From assembly GCF_001040945.1 (NCBI RefSeq), contig NZ_CP011930.1, forward strand, positions 558,001 through 622,000: a stretch of DNA of 64,000 nt, read 5' to 3'. The stretch comes from Herbaspirillum seropedicae (lineage in GTDB: Bacteria > Pseudomonadota > Gammaproteobacteria > Burkholderiales > Burkholderiaceae_D). Under the pieces are notes generated by a model. That model made no database searches and was not told where the DNA came from. It saw nothing but the letters and a program-made list of their open reading frames with translations. Positions 43,590-53,153 of the stretch are shown here, piece by piece; position 1 is the stretch's first letter; each line of letters begins with the position of its first letter. A program made the position numbers and the translations under genes.

Positions 43590-44434
43590 AACACCTGCCC
43601 CCTGACGACGCCCCAGCCGATAGCGATGCTCGCGGCCAGCGCGGCATCCAGTCACTGGACAACACCGGTCAATTGCTCGACGCCCTGCTGGCGGCGGGCC
43701 GTCCGCTGGCGCTGGGCGACCTCGCGCGGCTGGCCGGCATGCCGGCGGCCAAGGCCTTTCCGCATCTGGTGAGCCTGCAGAAGATCGGCCTGCTCATGCG
43801 GGATGCGCAGGGCAATTTCCTGCCCGGCGCGCTCGGCCTGGAACTGGGGCTGGCCGCCTTGCAACGGCTGTCGCCGCTGCGTGAAGCCGAGGCCGAAGTG
43901 GCGGCATTGGCGCAGGAGACGGGTTTGTCGGTGGCGCTGGCGGTGGCCGGTCCCTTGGGGCCGACCGTGGTCCGGCTGGAAGAATCCTCGCGGCCGCAGC
44001 ACGTGAGCCTGCGCATCGGCACCGTGCTGTCGATGGTGCATACGGCCATTGGCCGCGTGTGCGCGGCCTGTGCGCCGGCAGATGGCTTGCCCGGCGCGCT
44101 GGCGCTGGATGGGATCCGGATGGAAGGGGCCGCGCTGGAATCGGTCTGCCATGCCGATGGCAGCCTGCATGCCGCTTACGCTGCCCAGCTGGCCAAGATC
44201 CGGGCGCAGGGCATGGACCAGGCGCTGGGACATCCGGTGCCAGGCATCAATACCCTGGCCGCGCCGGTGTTCAATCACGCCGGGCAACTGGCGCTGGTGA
44301 TGGCGGTCATGGGCAGCAGCGGCAGCTACGATACCGCGTTGCAGGGCGCGGTGGCGCAGCGTCTGCGCAGCGCGGCGCAGGCAGTGTCATGGCGGCTGGG
44401 CGCGGCCCTGGATGCTCAGGCGCCCTTGGCCTGA
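43586..44434 (+). CDS. IclR-family transcriptional regulator (second of two)
   Basis: IclR protein of 282 residues, paralogous to the preceding one (GQRGIQSLDNTGQLLDALLAAGRPLALGDLARLAGM). GAGGAA precedes ATG 43586. The effector domain differs more strongly than the HTH, suggesting two ligands or a heteromeric regulator. The stop is only 31 bp from the convergent kinase gene end. IclR proteins usually act as tetramers on aromatic-degradation promoters. Confidence 0.9.
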   Translation: MKHLPPDDAPADSDARGQRGIQSLDNTGQLLDALLAAGRPLALGDLARLAGMPAAKAFPHLVSLQKIGLLMRDAQGNFLPGALGLELGLAALQRLSPLREAEAEVAALAQETGLSVALAVAGPLGPTVVRLEESSRPQHVSLRIGTVLSMVHTAIGRVCAACAPADGLPGALALDGIRMEGAALESVCHADGSLHAAYAAQLAKIRAQGMDQALGHPVPGINTLAAPVFNHAGQLALVMAVMGSSGSYDTALQGAVAQRLRSAAQAVSWRLGAALDAQAPLA

Positions 44435-44464
44435 GGCGCGGCGCGGTATGTTCTCCTGCGCCGC

Positions 44465-47002
44465 TCAGTTCGGCGCGACCCGGCTTTCCAGTATGCTCTG
44501 CACCCGGCGCGCCAGTGCTTCCATCTTGAAGGGCTTGGTCATCAGTTGCATGCCCCGCTCCAGATGGCCGTTGTCGAAGGCGGCGTTTTCGGCGTAACCG
44601 GTAATGAAGAGCACGTGCAGATCCGGTCGCGCGGCGCGTCCGGCGTCGGCCACCTGGCGCCCATTGAGGCCGCCCGGCAGGCCCACGTCGGTGATGAGCA
44701 GATCGATACGCTGCTTTGATTGCAGGATGCGCAGCGCACCCGGCCCATCCTCGGCCTGCAGCACGTCATAGCCGGCGTCACTGAGGATCTCCGCCACCAG
44801 CATGCGGATGGAGGCCTCGTCATCGACCACCAGCACCACCTCGCCGTTGCCGTCGCCCGCAGCCGTTTCATCGAGCGCGTCGGCCTCGTCCTGTTCGTCG
44901 CCATCGTGCTGGTGGCGCGGCAGATAGATCGATACCGTGGTGCCTTGTCCCACCTCCGAATACAGCCGCACCTGGCCGCCCGACTGCCGCGCAAAACCAT
45001 ACACCATCGACAGCCCCAGCCCGGTGCCGGCGCCGATGGGCTTGGTGGTGAAGAAGGGATCGAAGGCGCGCGCCAGCACATCGGGCGGCATGCCCACGCC
45101 GCTGTCGGTGACCGAGATGCAGACATATTGGCCGGGAGGCAGGTCGCGCTCGTGCGCCCATCTGTCATCCAGCCATTTGTTGGCGGTCTCGATGGTCAGC
45201 CGTCCACCGCCGGGCATGGCGTCGCGGGCGTTGATGCACAGGTTCAGCAGCGCGCTCTCCAGTTGCGGGCCATCCACGAAGGTCGGCCAGAGGCCCCCCG
45301 CGCCCACCACTTCCAGCACGATGGCAGGGCCGATGGTGCGGCGGATCAGCTCTTCCATGCCGCTGATGAGCGCATTGACCCGGGTCGGCTTGGGCGCCAG
45401 CGTCTGGCGGCGCGCAAAGGCCAGCAACCGCTGCGTGAGCGAGGCGGCGCGCTGGGTGCTGCGAGCGGCCAGTTCGACGTAGCGCAGCAGTTCCTCGCCG
45501 CGTCCCTGCACCAGACGCACGCGCATGAGGTCCAGGCTGCCGCTGATGCCGCCCAGCAGATTGTTGAAGTCATGCGCCAGGCCGCCGGTGAGCTGGCCGA
45601 TGGCTTCGATCTTCTGGGAGTGACGCAGCGCTTCTTCAGTGGCCATCAGCTCGCGCGTGCGGGCGCTCACTTCGGCTTCCAGCGATTCATTGATGGCGCG
45701 CAGCCGCGCTTCGCTCTCGGCCAGGGCGCGCTGGTTGCGGATGCGTTCGAAGGCGGCGCAGGCGCGTTCGCTGACTTCGCGCACGATGGCCAGTTCGTTC
45801 TCGGTCCAGACGCGCGGCGCATCGCTGCTCACCTGCACCAGCGCCACCGGCTGGTCCTGCGCCAGCACCGGCACATCCATGAAGGACACCACGCCCAGCG
45901 CGCGCTGCTCGTCGGCCAGCGCGACAGTGCGGGCGTCGCTGGACACATCGGCCACCAGCATGGGATGGCCCTGCTCCAGCACGCGCTGCAGCGGCCGCCG
46001 GGCATGCGCCTGCAGCCCGCGCTCGGCATCGTCATCGCGATGGAAACGCCACTGGCCCAGGTCCTGGCACTGCCGTTGCGGCCCAAGAGTGTGGAAACTG
46101 ACCCAGCGCGCGGTCAGCGCTTCGCCGATGATGTGGGCAGCCGCGCTGGCGATGTCTTGCGGCGAATCGGTGGCGCGGATCGCGTCGGCCAGGTGCAGCA
46201 GCGCATGCTGGCGCGCTTCGCTGTGCTTGCGGTCGGTCACGTCGCGGGTGGTGCCGGCGACCGCTTCGACTTCGCCATCCGGTCCCAGGACGGGGAAGAT
46301 GATGTAGTCATAGATGCGCCGTCCGAACGTGCCATTGAAGGGCACGTCGCCGCGCACCGGGCGTTTGGTGGCGCGCACCTGTTCGATTTCGCGGCTGTGC
46401 ATTTCCGCATGCCAGGGTTCATAGCCCAGTTCCAGGCAAGTCTTGCCGATGGCCTCGTCCCAGGTCTTGCCCCACATCTGCAACAGCACCCGGTTGGCAT
46501 AGGTGAAGCGATGCTCCAGGTCCCAGGCGTAGGCCAGGTCGGGTGTGGTGGCGAAGAAGGTTTCGTAGAAGCGCCGCCGCCGCTCGGATTCGTCGGTCAG
46601 GCGGGCCAGCTCGGCCACCGCTTCATGGCGCAGGCGCGTCTGCTGCAGGCCATGCTCGGCCGCCGGCTGCGCCGCGATGGCGCGCAGCTTCACCGACAGG
46701 CCGTGCGCGCCGGCATAGCAGGAGACCGCGTAGGCCGGTCCGGGCTGGTGATGCGGATGGATCAGCACGGCGTCACGACTGCGCTGGTCGGCCTGCACGG
46801 CCCGCAGGCACTCTTCCAGCGGGCTGCCCAGCAGCTCGGGGCAGGCCTGCCAGATAGGACGGCCCAGCAGGTCCTGGCCATGCGGGTTCAACAGCGCCTG
46901 TGCGGGGCTGTCGAGGAAGACGAAACGCCACTGCGGGTCCAACGCGAAAAACGCCTCGGGCGGAAGCGCCGGCAGGCGGTCAGGGGAGAGGGCGGTCGAC
47001 AT
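44465..47002 (-). CDS. Hybrid sensor histidine kinase with PAS, GAF and receiver domains
   Basis: Soluble hybrid kinase of 845 residues. Predicted order: PAS (about 15-110), PAS (about 145-260), GAF (about 265-425), coiled coil, HisKA with the phosphorylated His in LTGGLAHDFNNLL (about 477), HATPase (about 575-690; NARDAMPGGG, GTGLGLSMVYGF) and a receiver domain (about 720-840; VVDDEASIRML, Asp in LITDVGLPGG). No membrane segment is visible, so the PAS/GAF domains sense a cytosolic signal. No separate response regulator is adjacent. It is divergent from the GGDEF-EAL gene. Confidence 0.93.
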   Translation of the reverse strand: MSTALSPDRLPALPPEAFFALDPQWRFVFLDSPAQALLNPHGQDLLGRPIWQACPELLGSPLEECLRAVQADQRSRDAVLIHPHHQPGPAYAVSCYAGAHGLSVKLRAIAAQPAAEHGLQQTRLRHEAVAELARLTDESERRRRFYETFFATTPDLAYAWDLEHRFTYANRVLLQMWGKTWDEAIGKTCLELGYEPWHAEMHSREIEQVRATKRPVRGDVPFNGTFGRRIYDYIIFPVLGPDGEVEAVAGTTRDVTDRKHSEARQHALLHLADAIRATDSPQDIASAAAHIIGEALTARWVSFHTLGPQRQCQDLGQWRFHRDDDAERGLQAHARRPLQRVLEQGHPMLVADVSSDARTVALADEQRALGVVSFMDVPVLAQDQPVALVQVSSDAPRVWTENELAIVREVSERACAAFERIRNQRALAESEARLRAINESLEAEVSARTRELMATEEALRHSQKIEAIGQLTGGLAHDFNNLLGGISGSLDLMRVRLVQGRGEELLRYVELAARSTQRAASLTQRLLAFARRQTLAPKPTRVNALISGMEELIRRTIGPAIVLEVVGAGGLWPTFVDGPQLESALLNLCINARDAMPGGGRLTIETANKWLDDRWAHERDLPPGQYVCISVTDSGVGMPPDVLARAFDPFFTTKPIGAGTGLGLSMVYGFARQSGGQVRLYSEVGQGTTVSIYLPRHQHDGDEQDEADALDETAAGDGNGEVVLVVDDEASIRMLVAEILSDAGYDVLQAEDGPGALRILQSKQRIDLLITDVGLPGGLNGRQVADAGRAARPDLHVLFITGYAENAAFDNGHLERGMQLMTKPFKMEALARRVQSILESRVAPN

Positions 47003-47195
47003 GGCGCACCTTGATTTTTGGTTACGCCGATTTTAGATGAGGTTGCGTGAGGATGCTGTAGGACAACCTGCCTAATTGCATCCTGCGCAACAGGAATGCT
47101 TGACCGGGAAATGGCTCATCAGGTGAGATTGCCCGTCGGAAATCCGCTTGCCATCAGGGTTTTCCTGAGTTGGGCCGGCTCTGTCGGACGTTATA

Positions 47196-49217
47196 ATGTT
47201 GACCTTTGGTCTACCGACCCAGCCCCGTCGCCTGGCGACGCCTTTCCGGCAGAAACTCCCTCAGATGCGTCTTTCCTCATGGATGAGCAGTTTGCGTAAC
47301 TACTGGCGTGTCGACCACGAGCGGCCGCAGCTGGTGATCGCGCAATACCAGGCGTTCTCGACCAAGATGCCGATGATGTATCTCATCCTCATCATCAACA
47401 GCTGGGCCTTGGCCTACACCTATCTCGACCTGGCTCCGCTCTGGCTGGGGCTGTATTTCCCGGCTGTGCTCAGCGTGCTGTGTTCGGTGCGCCTGCTGTT
47501 CTGGTGGCGCAACCGCCACCTGGTTCCCACGCCTGTCGCGGCGGCCCAGGCGCTGCGCCGGACCAACCTGCTGGTGGCGCCGATCGCGCTGAGCTTCTCG
47601 CTCTGGTCGATCATGCTCTTCCCCTATGGCAACGCCTATGCCCAGGCGCATGTGGCCTTCTACATGGGCATCACGGTCATCTGCTGCATCTTCTGCCTGA
47701 TGTACCTGCGCTCGGCGGCGCTGACCGGGGCCCTGATCGTCAATGGCATCTTCACGGTCTTCTTCCTGTCCACGCACATCCCGGTCTTCGTGGCGGCTGC
47801 GCTCAATGTGGTGCTGGTCACCATCGGCATGCTGGTCATCGTCAACAGCCATTACGAGGACTTCACCCGCCTGGTCGAAGCCCAGCTCAGGACCGCCGTG
47901 CTCAGCGATGAGAACCTGCAACTGGCCAATGTGGATTCGCTCACCCAGATCCCCAATCGCCGCAAGTTCTTTGCCCAGCTCAACGAAATCTGCGCGCGCG
48001 CCCACGGTGCGCAGCAGCGCTTCGCCGTGGCCATCCTCGACCTCGATGGCTTCAAGGCGGTCAACGATCTGTACGGTCACAGCCACGGCGACCGTCTGCT
48101 GGAGCAGGTTGGCCAGCGCCTGCTGACCGCGTGCCGCGACCCGGCGCTGCACCTGGCGCGGCTGGGCGGTGACGAGTTCGCGCTCATCATCGACCGCGAC
48201 CTGAGCGATGCGGCCCTGCAGGAGATCGGCCAGCAGCTCTGCCACACCCTGCGCCGGGCCTTTGTGCTGGACAAGGCCGTGGTGCAGATTGCCGCCTCGG
48301 TGGGCGTGGCCACCTTCCCCGACATGGCCGCCGATGCCGCCACGCTCTACGAGCATGCCGACTACGCGCTCTACCAGGGCAAGCGTGAACGGCGCGGCAC
48401 GGTCACGCTCTTCTCGGAACACGACAAGGCCCAGATCCGGCGCAAGTCCAACATCGAACAGGCCTTGCGGCTGGCCGATTTCGAGCGGGAACTGTCGGTC
48501 TTCTTCCAGCCCATCGTGCGTCTGGACGATGGCCAGGTGATCGCCTTCGAAGCCCTGGCGCGCTGGCACAGCACGGTCAAGGGCGCTGTCTCCCCGGTCG
48601 AGTTCATTCCGGCGGCCGAGCGCATGGGCATCATCAACCAGTTGAGCGTGATCCTGCTCAGGAAGGCGCTGGCCGCCGCTGCCAGCTGGCCGGCGCAGAT
48701 CCGCCTGTCCTTCAACCTCTCGGCCAATGACATCAACAGCAGCGAGGGGATGGCCGAAATCATCAAGCTCATCAGGGAATCCGGATTCTGTCCTTCACGA
48801 CTGGATCTGGAGATCACCGAGACCGCCCTGCTGCAGGACCTGGAAAAGACCCGCCAGCTCATCCACTCGCTGCGCCAGCTCGGCTGCGGCATCACCCTCG
48901 ATGATTTCGGCACCGGCTATGCCAGCCTGAGCCACCTGCATGCGTTACCGCTGACCCGCATCAAGATCGACAAGAGTTTCGTGGCAGACATCGGGCAGGA
49001 TGCGGTGAGCCTGAAGATCGTCAAGTCCCTGCTGGCGCTGACGCTGGACATGGACCTGGCGTGTGTGGTGGAAGGCCTGGAGACGCCGCAGCATCTGGCC
49101 GTGCTGCGCGAGCTGGGCGCGATGTATGGACAGGGCTACCTGTACGCCCGCCCCATGGCCGCCGACGATGTCGCGCCCTGGCTGGCGCAGCGGGCCGCCC
49201 GCGTGCAGGCAGGCTGA
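47196..49217 (+). CDS. Membrane GGDEF-EAL protein (c-di-GMP turnover)
   Basis: Protein of 673 residues. About five hydrophobic helices lie between residues 60 and 218, followed by GGDEF (intact RLGGDEFAL, residues 323-328) and EAL domains (FEALARW near 428; DDFGTGYASLSHL; SFVADI). Both domains keep their catalytic residues, so it may make and/or degrade c-di-GMP. No RxxD I-site lies directly before GGDEF (the residues five before it differ). The start at ATG 47196 is uncertain; ATGs at 47265 and 47283 also occur. Confidence 0.92.
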   Translation: MLTFGLPTQPRRLATPFRQKLPQMRLSSWMSSLRNYWRVDHERPQLVIAQYQAFSTKMPMMYLILIINSWALAYTYLDLAPLWLGLYFPAVLSVLCSVRLLFWWRNRHLVPTPVAAAQALRRTNLLVAPIALSFSLWSIMLFPYGNAYAQAHVAFYMGITVICCIFCLMYLRSAALTGALIVNGIFTVFFLSTHIPVFVAAALNVVLVTIGMLVIVNSHYEDFTRLVEAQLRTAVLSDENLQLANVDSLTQIPNRRKFFAQLNEICARAHGAQQRFAVAILDLDGFKAVNDLYGHSHGDRLLEQVGQRLLTACRDPALHLARLGGDEFALIIDRDLSDAALQEIGQQLCHTLRRAFVLDKAVVQIAASVGVATFPDMAADAATLYEHADYALYQGKRERRGTVTLFSEHDKAQIRRKSNIEQALRLADFERELSVFFQPIVRLDDGQVIAFEALARWHSTVKGAVSPVEFIPAAERMGIINQLSVILLRKALAAAASWPAQIRLSFNLSANDINSSEGMAEIIKLIRESGFCPSRLDLEITETALLQDLEKTRQLIHSLRQLGCGITLDDFGTGYASLSHLHALPLTRIKIDKSFVADIGQDAVSLKIVKSLLALTLDMDLACVVEGLETPQHLAVLRELGAMYGQGYLYARPMAADDVAPWLAQRAARVQAG

Positions 49218-49219
49218 AG

Positions 49220-49639
49220 TCAGCGTGGCCGGCGCCGTGCGGCATCGAAGTCCATGCCGTTGGCGCGATAGATTTCCTGCAAGGCATTGTGGATGTGGGG
49301 ATCGTCGCTGGTGACCAGCAGCAGGGCTTCGCAGGACCAGAACACCTCTTGCCGGCCCGCTCCCACGTTGGGATCGTCACGGCTGCCGGCCATGTCCATC
49401 CAGCTGCTGTCCTGATGCACATCGGTTTCCTTGTACTCCAGGATGAAGTTGCCGCTGGACGGGCCCGCTTCATCATCCATCACCCGCAGCTCCAGCCGGT
49501 CCGCCGGAAAGCCACGTTCGCGCAGGGCGGCATAGGCCTTTTCGGCCCGCGCCAGCGACGGAAAGGGAAAGGCCGCCACCGTGGCGGCTGCCTCGTTGCG
49601 CCGGCCTTGCTCCTGGCCCGCCTCGCCGAGCGCGTTCAT
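49220..49639 (-). CDS. Hypothetical protein of the stress island
   Basis: Unrecognised protein of 139 residues. The N-terminus (AATVAAFPFPSLARAEKAYAALRERGFPADRLELRVM) looks like a small ferredoxin-like alpha/beta domain, similar to the general-stress-type repeat seen in other proteins. The C-terminal part is acidic (TSDDPHIHNALQEIYRANGMDF). It overlaps the ferritin-like gene by four bases (ATGA), so they are translated together. This coupling links it to oxidative-stress defence, but the mechanism is unknown. Confidence 0.75.
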   Translation of the reverse strand: MNALGEAGQEQGRRNEAAATVAAFPFPSLARAEKAYAALRERGFPADRLELRVMDDEAGPSSGNFILEYKETDVHQDSSWMDMAGSRDDPNVGAGRQEVFWSCEALLLVTSDDPHIHNALQEIYRANGMDFDAARRRPR

Positions 49640-50148
49640 ACCTTGGCCTTCTGGCCGGGCGTGGCCGAACGGATCAGGAAGTCGCGTGTGACCGTGGGCA
49701 GGTTGTTGAGCATCCAGCTGCTCATGGCCTTTTCCTGTTCCAGGATCTGCGTACAGACCTGTTCGGTCTCGGTGTCACCGGCTTCGCGGGCAGCAGCGAT
49801 GAGCGAGGTGTAGCAGGCAATCTCCAGGTTCTCGAAGACGTAGCCAGCGATGGCGCCCTTGACCACTTCGTCGTGCTGGGTCATGCCGCCAGCGGCCTGG
49901 GCAAAGGCGGTCATGCGGCCGGCCAGGTCCTTCATCATCGAGGCGCTGCCGTTGAGGCGCTTGATGCAGCCTTCCACCAGTTCTTGCTGGCCCAGGGTTT
50001 CCTGCAGGTGGGATTCCAGCCGCGCCTTGAGTTCAGGATAGTGATCGATACGGCTGGCCTGGGCCTTGAGCATCTGCTCGGCCTGCTGCTCCATGGCGTG
50101 GGCGTCCTTGAGCCAGGCCAGCAGGTTTTCGTTGACGTCGGTGGTCAT
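49636..50148 (-). CDS. YciE/DUF892-type ferritin-like protein
   Basis: Four-helix ferritin-like protein of 170 residues. Metal-ligand positions are suggested by AHAMEQQAEQML, HLQETLGQQELVEG and YVFENLEIACYTSL with EQEK near the end. Relatives in enterobacteria (YciE/YciF) are induced by general stress and osmolarity. It follows the Mn catalase gene on the same strand and overlaps the next gene. The probable role is iron or peroxide handling, not shown. Confidence 0.85.
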   Translation of the reverse strand: MTTDVNENLLAWLKDAHAMEQQAEQMLKAQASRIDHYPELKARLESHLQETLGQQELVEGCIKRLNGSASMMKDLAGRMTAFAQAAGGMTQHDEVVKGAIAGYVFENLEIACYTSLIAAAREAGDTETEQVCTQILEQEKAMSSWMLNNLPTVTRDFLIRSATPGQKAKV

Positions 50149-50260
50149 GGCAATCTCCTTGGGTAGGTGGGGGGCAGCAGCACAGGGCTGCTGCGCCGTT
50201 GGCGGAACTCGGTTGAGGGAAACTCAGCTGAGGGAACTCAGCTGAAGCCACTCAAGGCTG

Positions 50261-51163
50261 TCAGGGCTTCTTGGCCTTGAGGTTCATCTCCGGATCGGCA
50301 GAGCCCAGCTCGGCGCCGGTCAGCGGTTCGCCGTCCTGGGCCGAGGCGGTGCGGGCGGCCAGCTGGTCCAGCACGGCCTGCTCGTCGGCGCTCAGCTCCA
50401 CGCTGGCCTGGCCGTCACCGCCATCGACGGGAGTGAGCGCATCGGCGCCGTCCAGGCGTTCCCATTGCTTGCCGTCGTTCCACGGCCCGGTCTGTTCGCC
50501 CAGCCCTTGCGAGAGGTTGACGTAGACGCGCGAGAAGCGCGGATCGCCCGGCATCTTCCCGGGAGGGAAATTGGGACGGATGGCATAGAGCGCCTTTTCG
50601 AAGGACTTCTGGTGCGCGATCTCGCGCGTCATCAGGAAGCCCAGCGCCTCCTTCACGCCCGGGTCGTCGGTGAGATTGATCAGGCGCTCATAGACGATTT
50701 TGGCGCGCGCTTCGGCGGCGATGTTGGAGCGCAGGTCGGCAGTGGGTTCGCCGATGGTGTCGATATAGGCGGCGCTCCACGGCACCCCGGCCGAATTGAC
50801 CAGCGGCGCACCGGCGCCGTACAGCACCTGGGTGACGTGGCTGTCGTTGCCGGCGGCGGTGATGTCCTTGTAGAGCAGGCCTTCTTCTTCCACGCCTTCG
50901 GCGAGCTTGCCCTTGGCGCCCTTGTTGAGCATGACCACGATATTGCCGATCACTTCGAGGTGGCTCAGTTCTTCGGTGGCAATGTCGAAGAGCATGTCCT
51001 TGCGACCGGGATCATCCTCGGCCAGGGCCTGGGTGAAGTAGCGGCAGGCCGCCGCCAGCTCGCCCTGCGGGCCGCCGAATTGTTCCAGCATCAGATTGGC
51101 CAGGCCGGGGTTGGGCGCAGCCACACGCACGGTGTATTGCAGGCGTTTGTTGTGGGCAAACAT
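50261..51163 (-). CDS. Manganese catalase
   Basis: Dimanganese catalase of 300 residues, which splits H2O2 to water and O2 in the cytosol. Ligand motifs are visible: Glu in GPQGELAAACRYF, the ExxH of ATEELSHLEVIGNIV, Glu in AAEARAKIVYERL and the ExxH of MTREIAHQKSFEKAL. The C-terminal 60 residues are acidic and Ala-rich, perhaps a flexible tail. Start ATG 51163 has AAGGAG nearby. It is first in a three-gene minus-strand set with the YciE-like and hypothetical proteins. Many such loci are under general-stress control. Confidence 0.93.
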   Translation of the reverse strand: MFAHNKRLQYTVRVAAPNPGLANLMLEQFGGPQGELAAACRYFTQALAEDDPGRKDMLFDIATEELSHLEVIGNIVVMLNKGAKGKLAEGVEEEGLLYKDITAAGNDSHVTQVLYGAGAPLVNSAGVPWSAAYIDTIGEPTADLRSNIAAEARAKIVYERLINLTDDPGVKEALGFLMTREIAHQKSFEKALYAIRPNFPPGKMPGDPRFSRVYVNLSQGLGEQTGPWNDGKQWERLDGADALTPVDGGDGQASVELSADEQAVLDQLAARTASAQDGEPLTGAELGSADPEMNLKAKKP

Positions 51164-51530
51164 GTCCGTCTCCTTGTCGGGGTTGGGGATGAGAGTGCGT
51201 CGAGTTGGGGAGTGGCCGGACCACGCGCAGCGGATCGCAGGGATCGCCGCGCCGCATCCAGCTCAGAGACGATGCTAGGCCGCAGGTGCTCAGCCATACC
51301 ATCGGGCGCTGCGGAAAACTGCCGGTGGCGAGCCGCGCATCGGCATGTCGGACATCCTTAGCGCGGCCGTGCGCGTCAGAGGGCGATGAGCGGGTGATTC
51401 AGTGTTAGTCCGATGGGACAGCACGCGGGCCTTGGCTAGACTGCTGGGATCATGCGCCGGTACACCAACCGTACGCCAGCAGCACCTTAGCCGTACCTCT
51501 CAGTCGTCCCTCTTTACTCCCGGGAGCATC
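51164..51530. promoter_or_regulatory. Divergent promoter region, Mn catalase/ZIP
   Basis: About 370 bp without a gene; the divergent promoters must lie here. I see no clear dyad or riboswitch. The short frames have no ribosome sites. A GGGAG lies right before the ZIP start at 51531. Confidence 0.4.
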
Positions 51531-52460
51531 ATGTTCGAGGATTTCAAGCCGTCGGCCAGCAGCGCCGCCACGTCCGCCGCCATGGCGGCTCCGGCGGGTG
51601 CTGCTGGCCTGGCAGCGGAGCACCGCATGCCCATCCGCTGGCCCATGGTCGCGCTGGCCCTGACGCTGGCCTGTGCAGCCATGGGCTGGTGGAGCGTGCG
51701 CGATCCGCGCATCTGGCACGCCTACTGTGGCGGCATGGCCGCCGCTGCCGCCACTGCGGCAGGCACCCTGCCGCTGTTTTTCTCGCGCCGTTTTTCTGCA
51801 CGCATGGCTGATTGCTGCACCGGTTTCGGCGCCGGCGTGATGCTGGCGGCGTCGGTCTTCTCGCTCATCCTTCCAGCCTTGCAAAGTGTGCGCACTGCCG
51901 GCATGGGGCAGGGCCAGGCCAGCCTGGTCATCGGCGCCAGCGTGGTGGCCGGCGCCTTGCTGGTATTGCTGTTGCAGCGCGCCGGCCAAGGGCATGACGA
52001 CGCCGCGCGGCAGGCGGCGCTGCGGCGGGTCTGGCTGTTCGTACTGACGGTGGGATTGCACAACCTGCCCGAAGGCCTGGCCGTGGGCGTGGCCTATGGC
52101 GGCGTGCCGGCCGAGCAGGCCTCGGTGCTGACCTTCGGCATCGCCTTGCAGGATATCCCCGAGGGCATGATCGTGGCCACGGCCCTGCGCGGGATCGGTT
52201 ATTCGCGGGCCGACGCCATCGGCTGCGGCATCCTCTCCGGTCTGGTGGAGCCGCTGGCGGCCGTGGCGGGCGCGGCCGTGGTGGCTTTGTCGTCGGCGCT
52301 GTTGCCGTGGGCGCTGGGCGGCGCCGCCGGCGCCATGCTGTTCGTGCTGGCCCACGAAGTCATTCCCGATCCGCATCGTCGCCACGATGCACTGGCAGCG
52401 ACCTGCTGCCTCATCGCCGGCTTCGTGCTGATGATGGTGCTGGATACGGCGCTGTCCTGA
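51531..52460 (+). CDS. ZIP-family metal transporter (GufA/ZupT-like)
   Basis: Divalent-metal uptake protein of 309 residues. ATG 51531 has GGGAG directly upstream. About eight hydrophobic helices are present. The binuclear metal-site motifs are HNLPEGLAVGVAYG (about residue 171) and the second QDIPEGMIVATALRG (about 205). The 60-residue N-terminal part (Ala-rich) precedes the first helix. The location next to Mn catalase suggests Mn or Fe supply for the stress proteins, but ZIP members can also carry Zn. Confidence 0.9.
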   Translation: MFEDFKPSASSAATSAAMAAPAGAAGLAAEHRMPIRWPMVALALTLACAAMGWWSVRDPRIWHAYCGGMAAAAATAAGTLPLFFSRRFSARMADCCTGFGAGVMLAASVFSLILPALQSVRTAGMGQGQASLVIGASVVAGALLVLLLQRAGQGHDDAARQAALRRVWLFVLTVGLHNLPEGLAVGVAYGGVPAEQASVLTFGIALQDIPEGMIVATALRGIGYSRADAIGCGILSGLVEPLAAVAGAAVVALSSALLPWALGGAAGAMLFVLAHEVIPDPHRRHDALAATCCLIAGFVLMMVLDTALS

Positions 52461-52530
52461 CCCCTTCGCCGGCGCTCACGCGGCGGCGTGGACACGCCGC
52501 CGCACTGCCTATCAATGAGGACGATTCACC

Positions 52531-53088
52531 ATGCAAGACCAGGACAGGGACACCCCCTTCGATCCACCGGAACCCCCGCTGACCTATGCCGAACTCTGGC
52601 ATGGCGCAGACGTGCTCATCCGCAAGGCGGGTGAAGACGAAGCCAGCTCGCGCTGGGTGTTCCTGTCGGCCTTGCTGATGTTGTCGCTGTGCCTGGAAGC
52701 CTACCTCAACCATGCCGGCCCGCTGCTCTTCGGCAGCACCTGGAGCGAGGGGCCGCAAGCGCTGGTGCACAAGAACGTACGCGCCAGGCTGGCGCTGATC
52801 TGCACAGCCTGTGGCGTGGAATGGAGCGCACGCCGCAAGTACTGGACGGTGGCCTCGACCCTGATCGATCTGCGCACCAGCCTGGTACTGGCGCGCCAGA
52901 CCCGGCTGAATGCGGCGGCCGATACGCGCACCCAGGAACAGTCCGGGGTGGTCGATCCATCGTGGAGTCCGTATTGCAACCGTGCGGTGGTGCTCGACTA
53001 TCGCGCCGAGCTGCGCAGCCTGCTGGCGAGCATCCATGGACGGCTGCCCGCACAGGGAAGAGGCAATCTGTTCGCCCTGTCGAGCTAA
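52531..53088 (+). CDS. Hypothetical protein, 185 aa
   Basis: Unrecognised protein. Start ATG 52531 with GAGGA upstream. The N-terminus (MQDQDRDTPFDPPEPPLTYAELWHGADVLIRKAGEDEASSRWVFLSALLMLSLCLEAYLNHAG) is followed by a middle part with two Cys (LICTACGVEW). A hydrophobic stretch (about 45-60) may be a buried helix rather than a membrane anchor. It is the second gene after ZIP and may be co-transcribed. Function unknown. Confidence 0.7.
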   Translation: MQDQDRDTPFDPPEPPLTYAELWHGADVLIRKAGEDEASSRWVFLSALLMLSLCLEAYLNHAGPLLFGSTWSEGPQALVHKNVRARLALICTACGVEWSARRKYWTVASTLIDLRTSLVLARQTRLNAAADTRTQEQSGVVDPSWSPYCNRAVVLDYRAELRSLLASIHGRLPAQGRGNLFALSS

Positions 53089-53132
53089 AAAATAAGTAAA
53101 AAAATAGCCCGCCGTGAGGACACGGACGGGCT
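53086..53132 (-). terminator. Intrinsic terminator of the YciF-like gene (minus strand)
   Basis: AGCCCG-CCGTG (53106-53116) pairs with CACGG-A-CGGGCT (53121-53132) around AGGA. On the minus strand it is followed by a long T-rich run (the A-rich segment 53086-53104). Confidence 0.85.
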
Positions 53133-53153
53133 GCTGCGCGCAGGCCGGAGAAA

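Noticed and set aside
44720..47014. 764-aa open frame antisense to the hybrid kinase
   Set aside because: Shadow frame of the kinase gene; no recognisable motifs.
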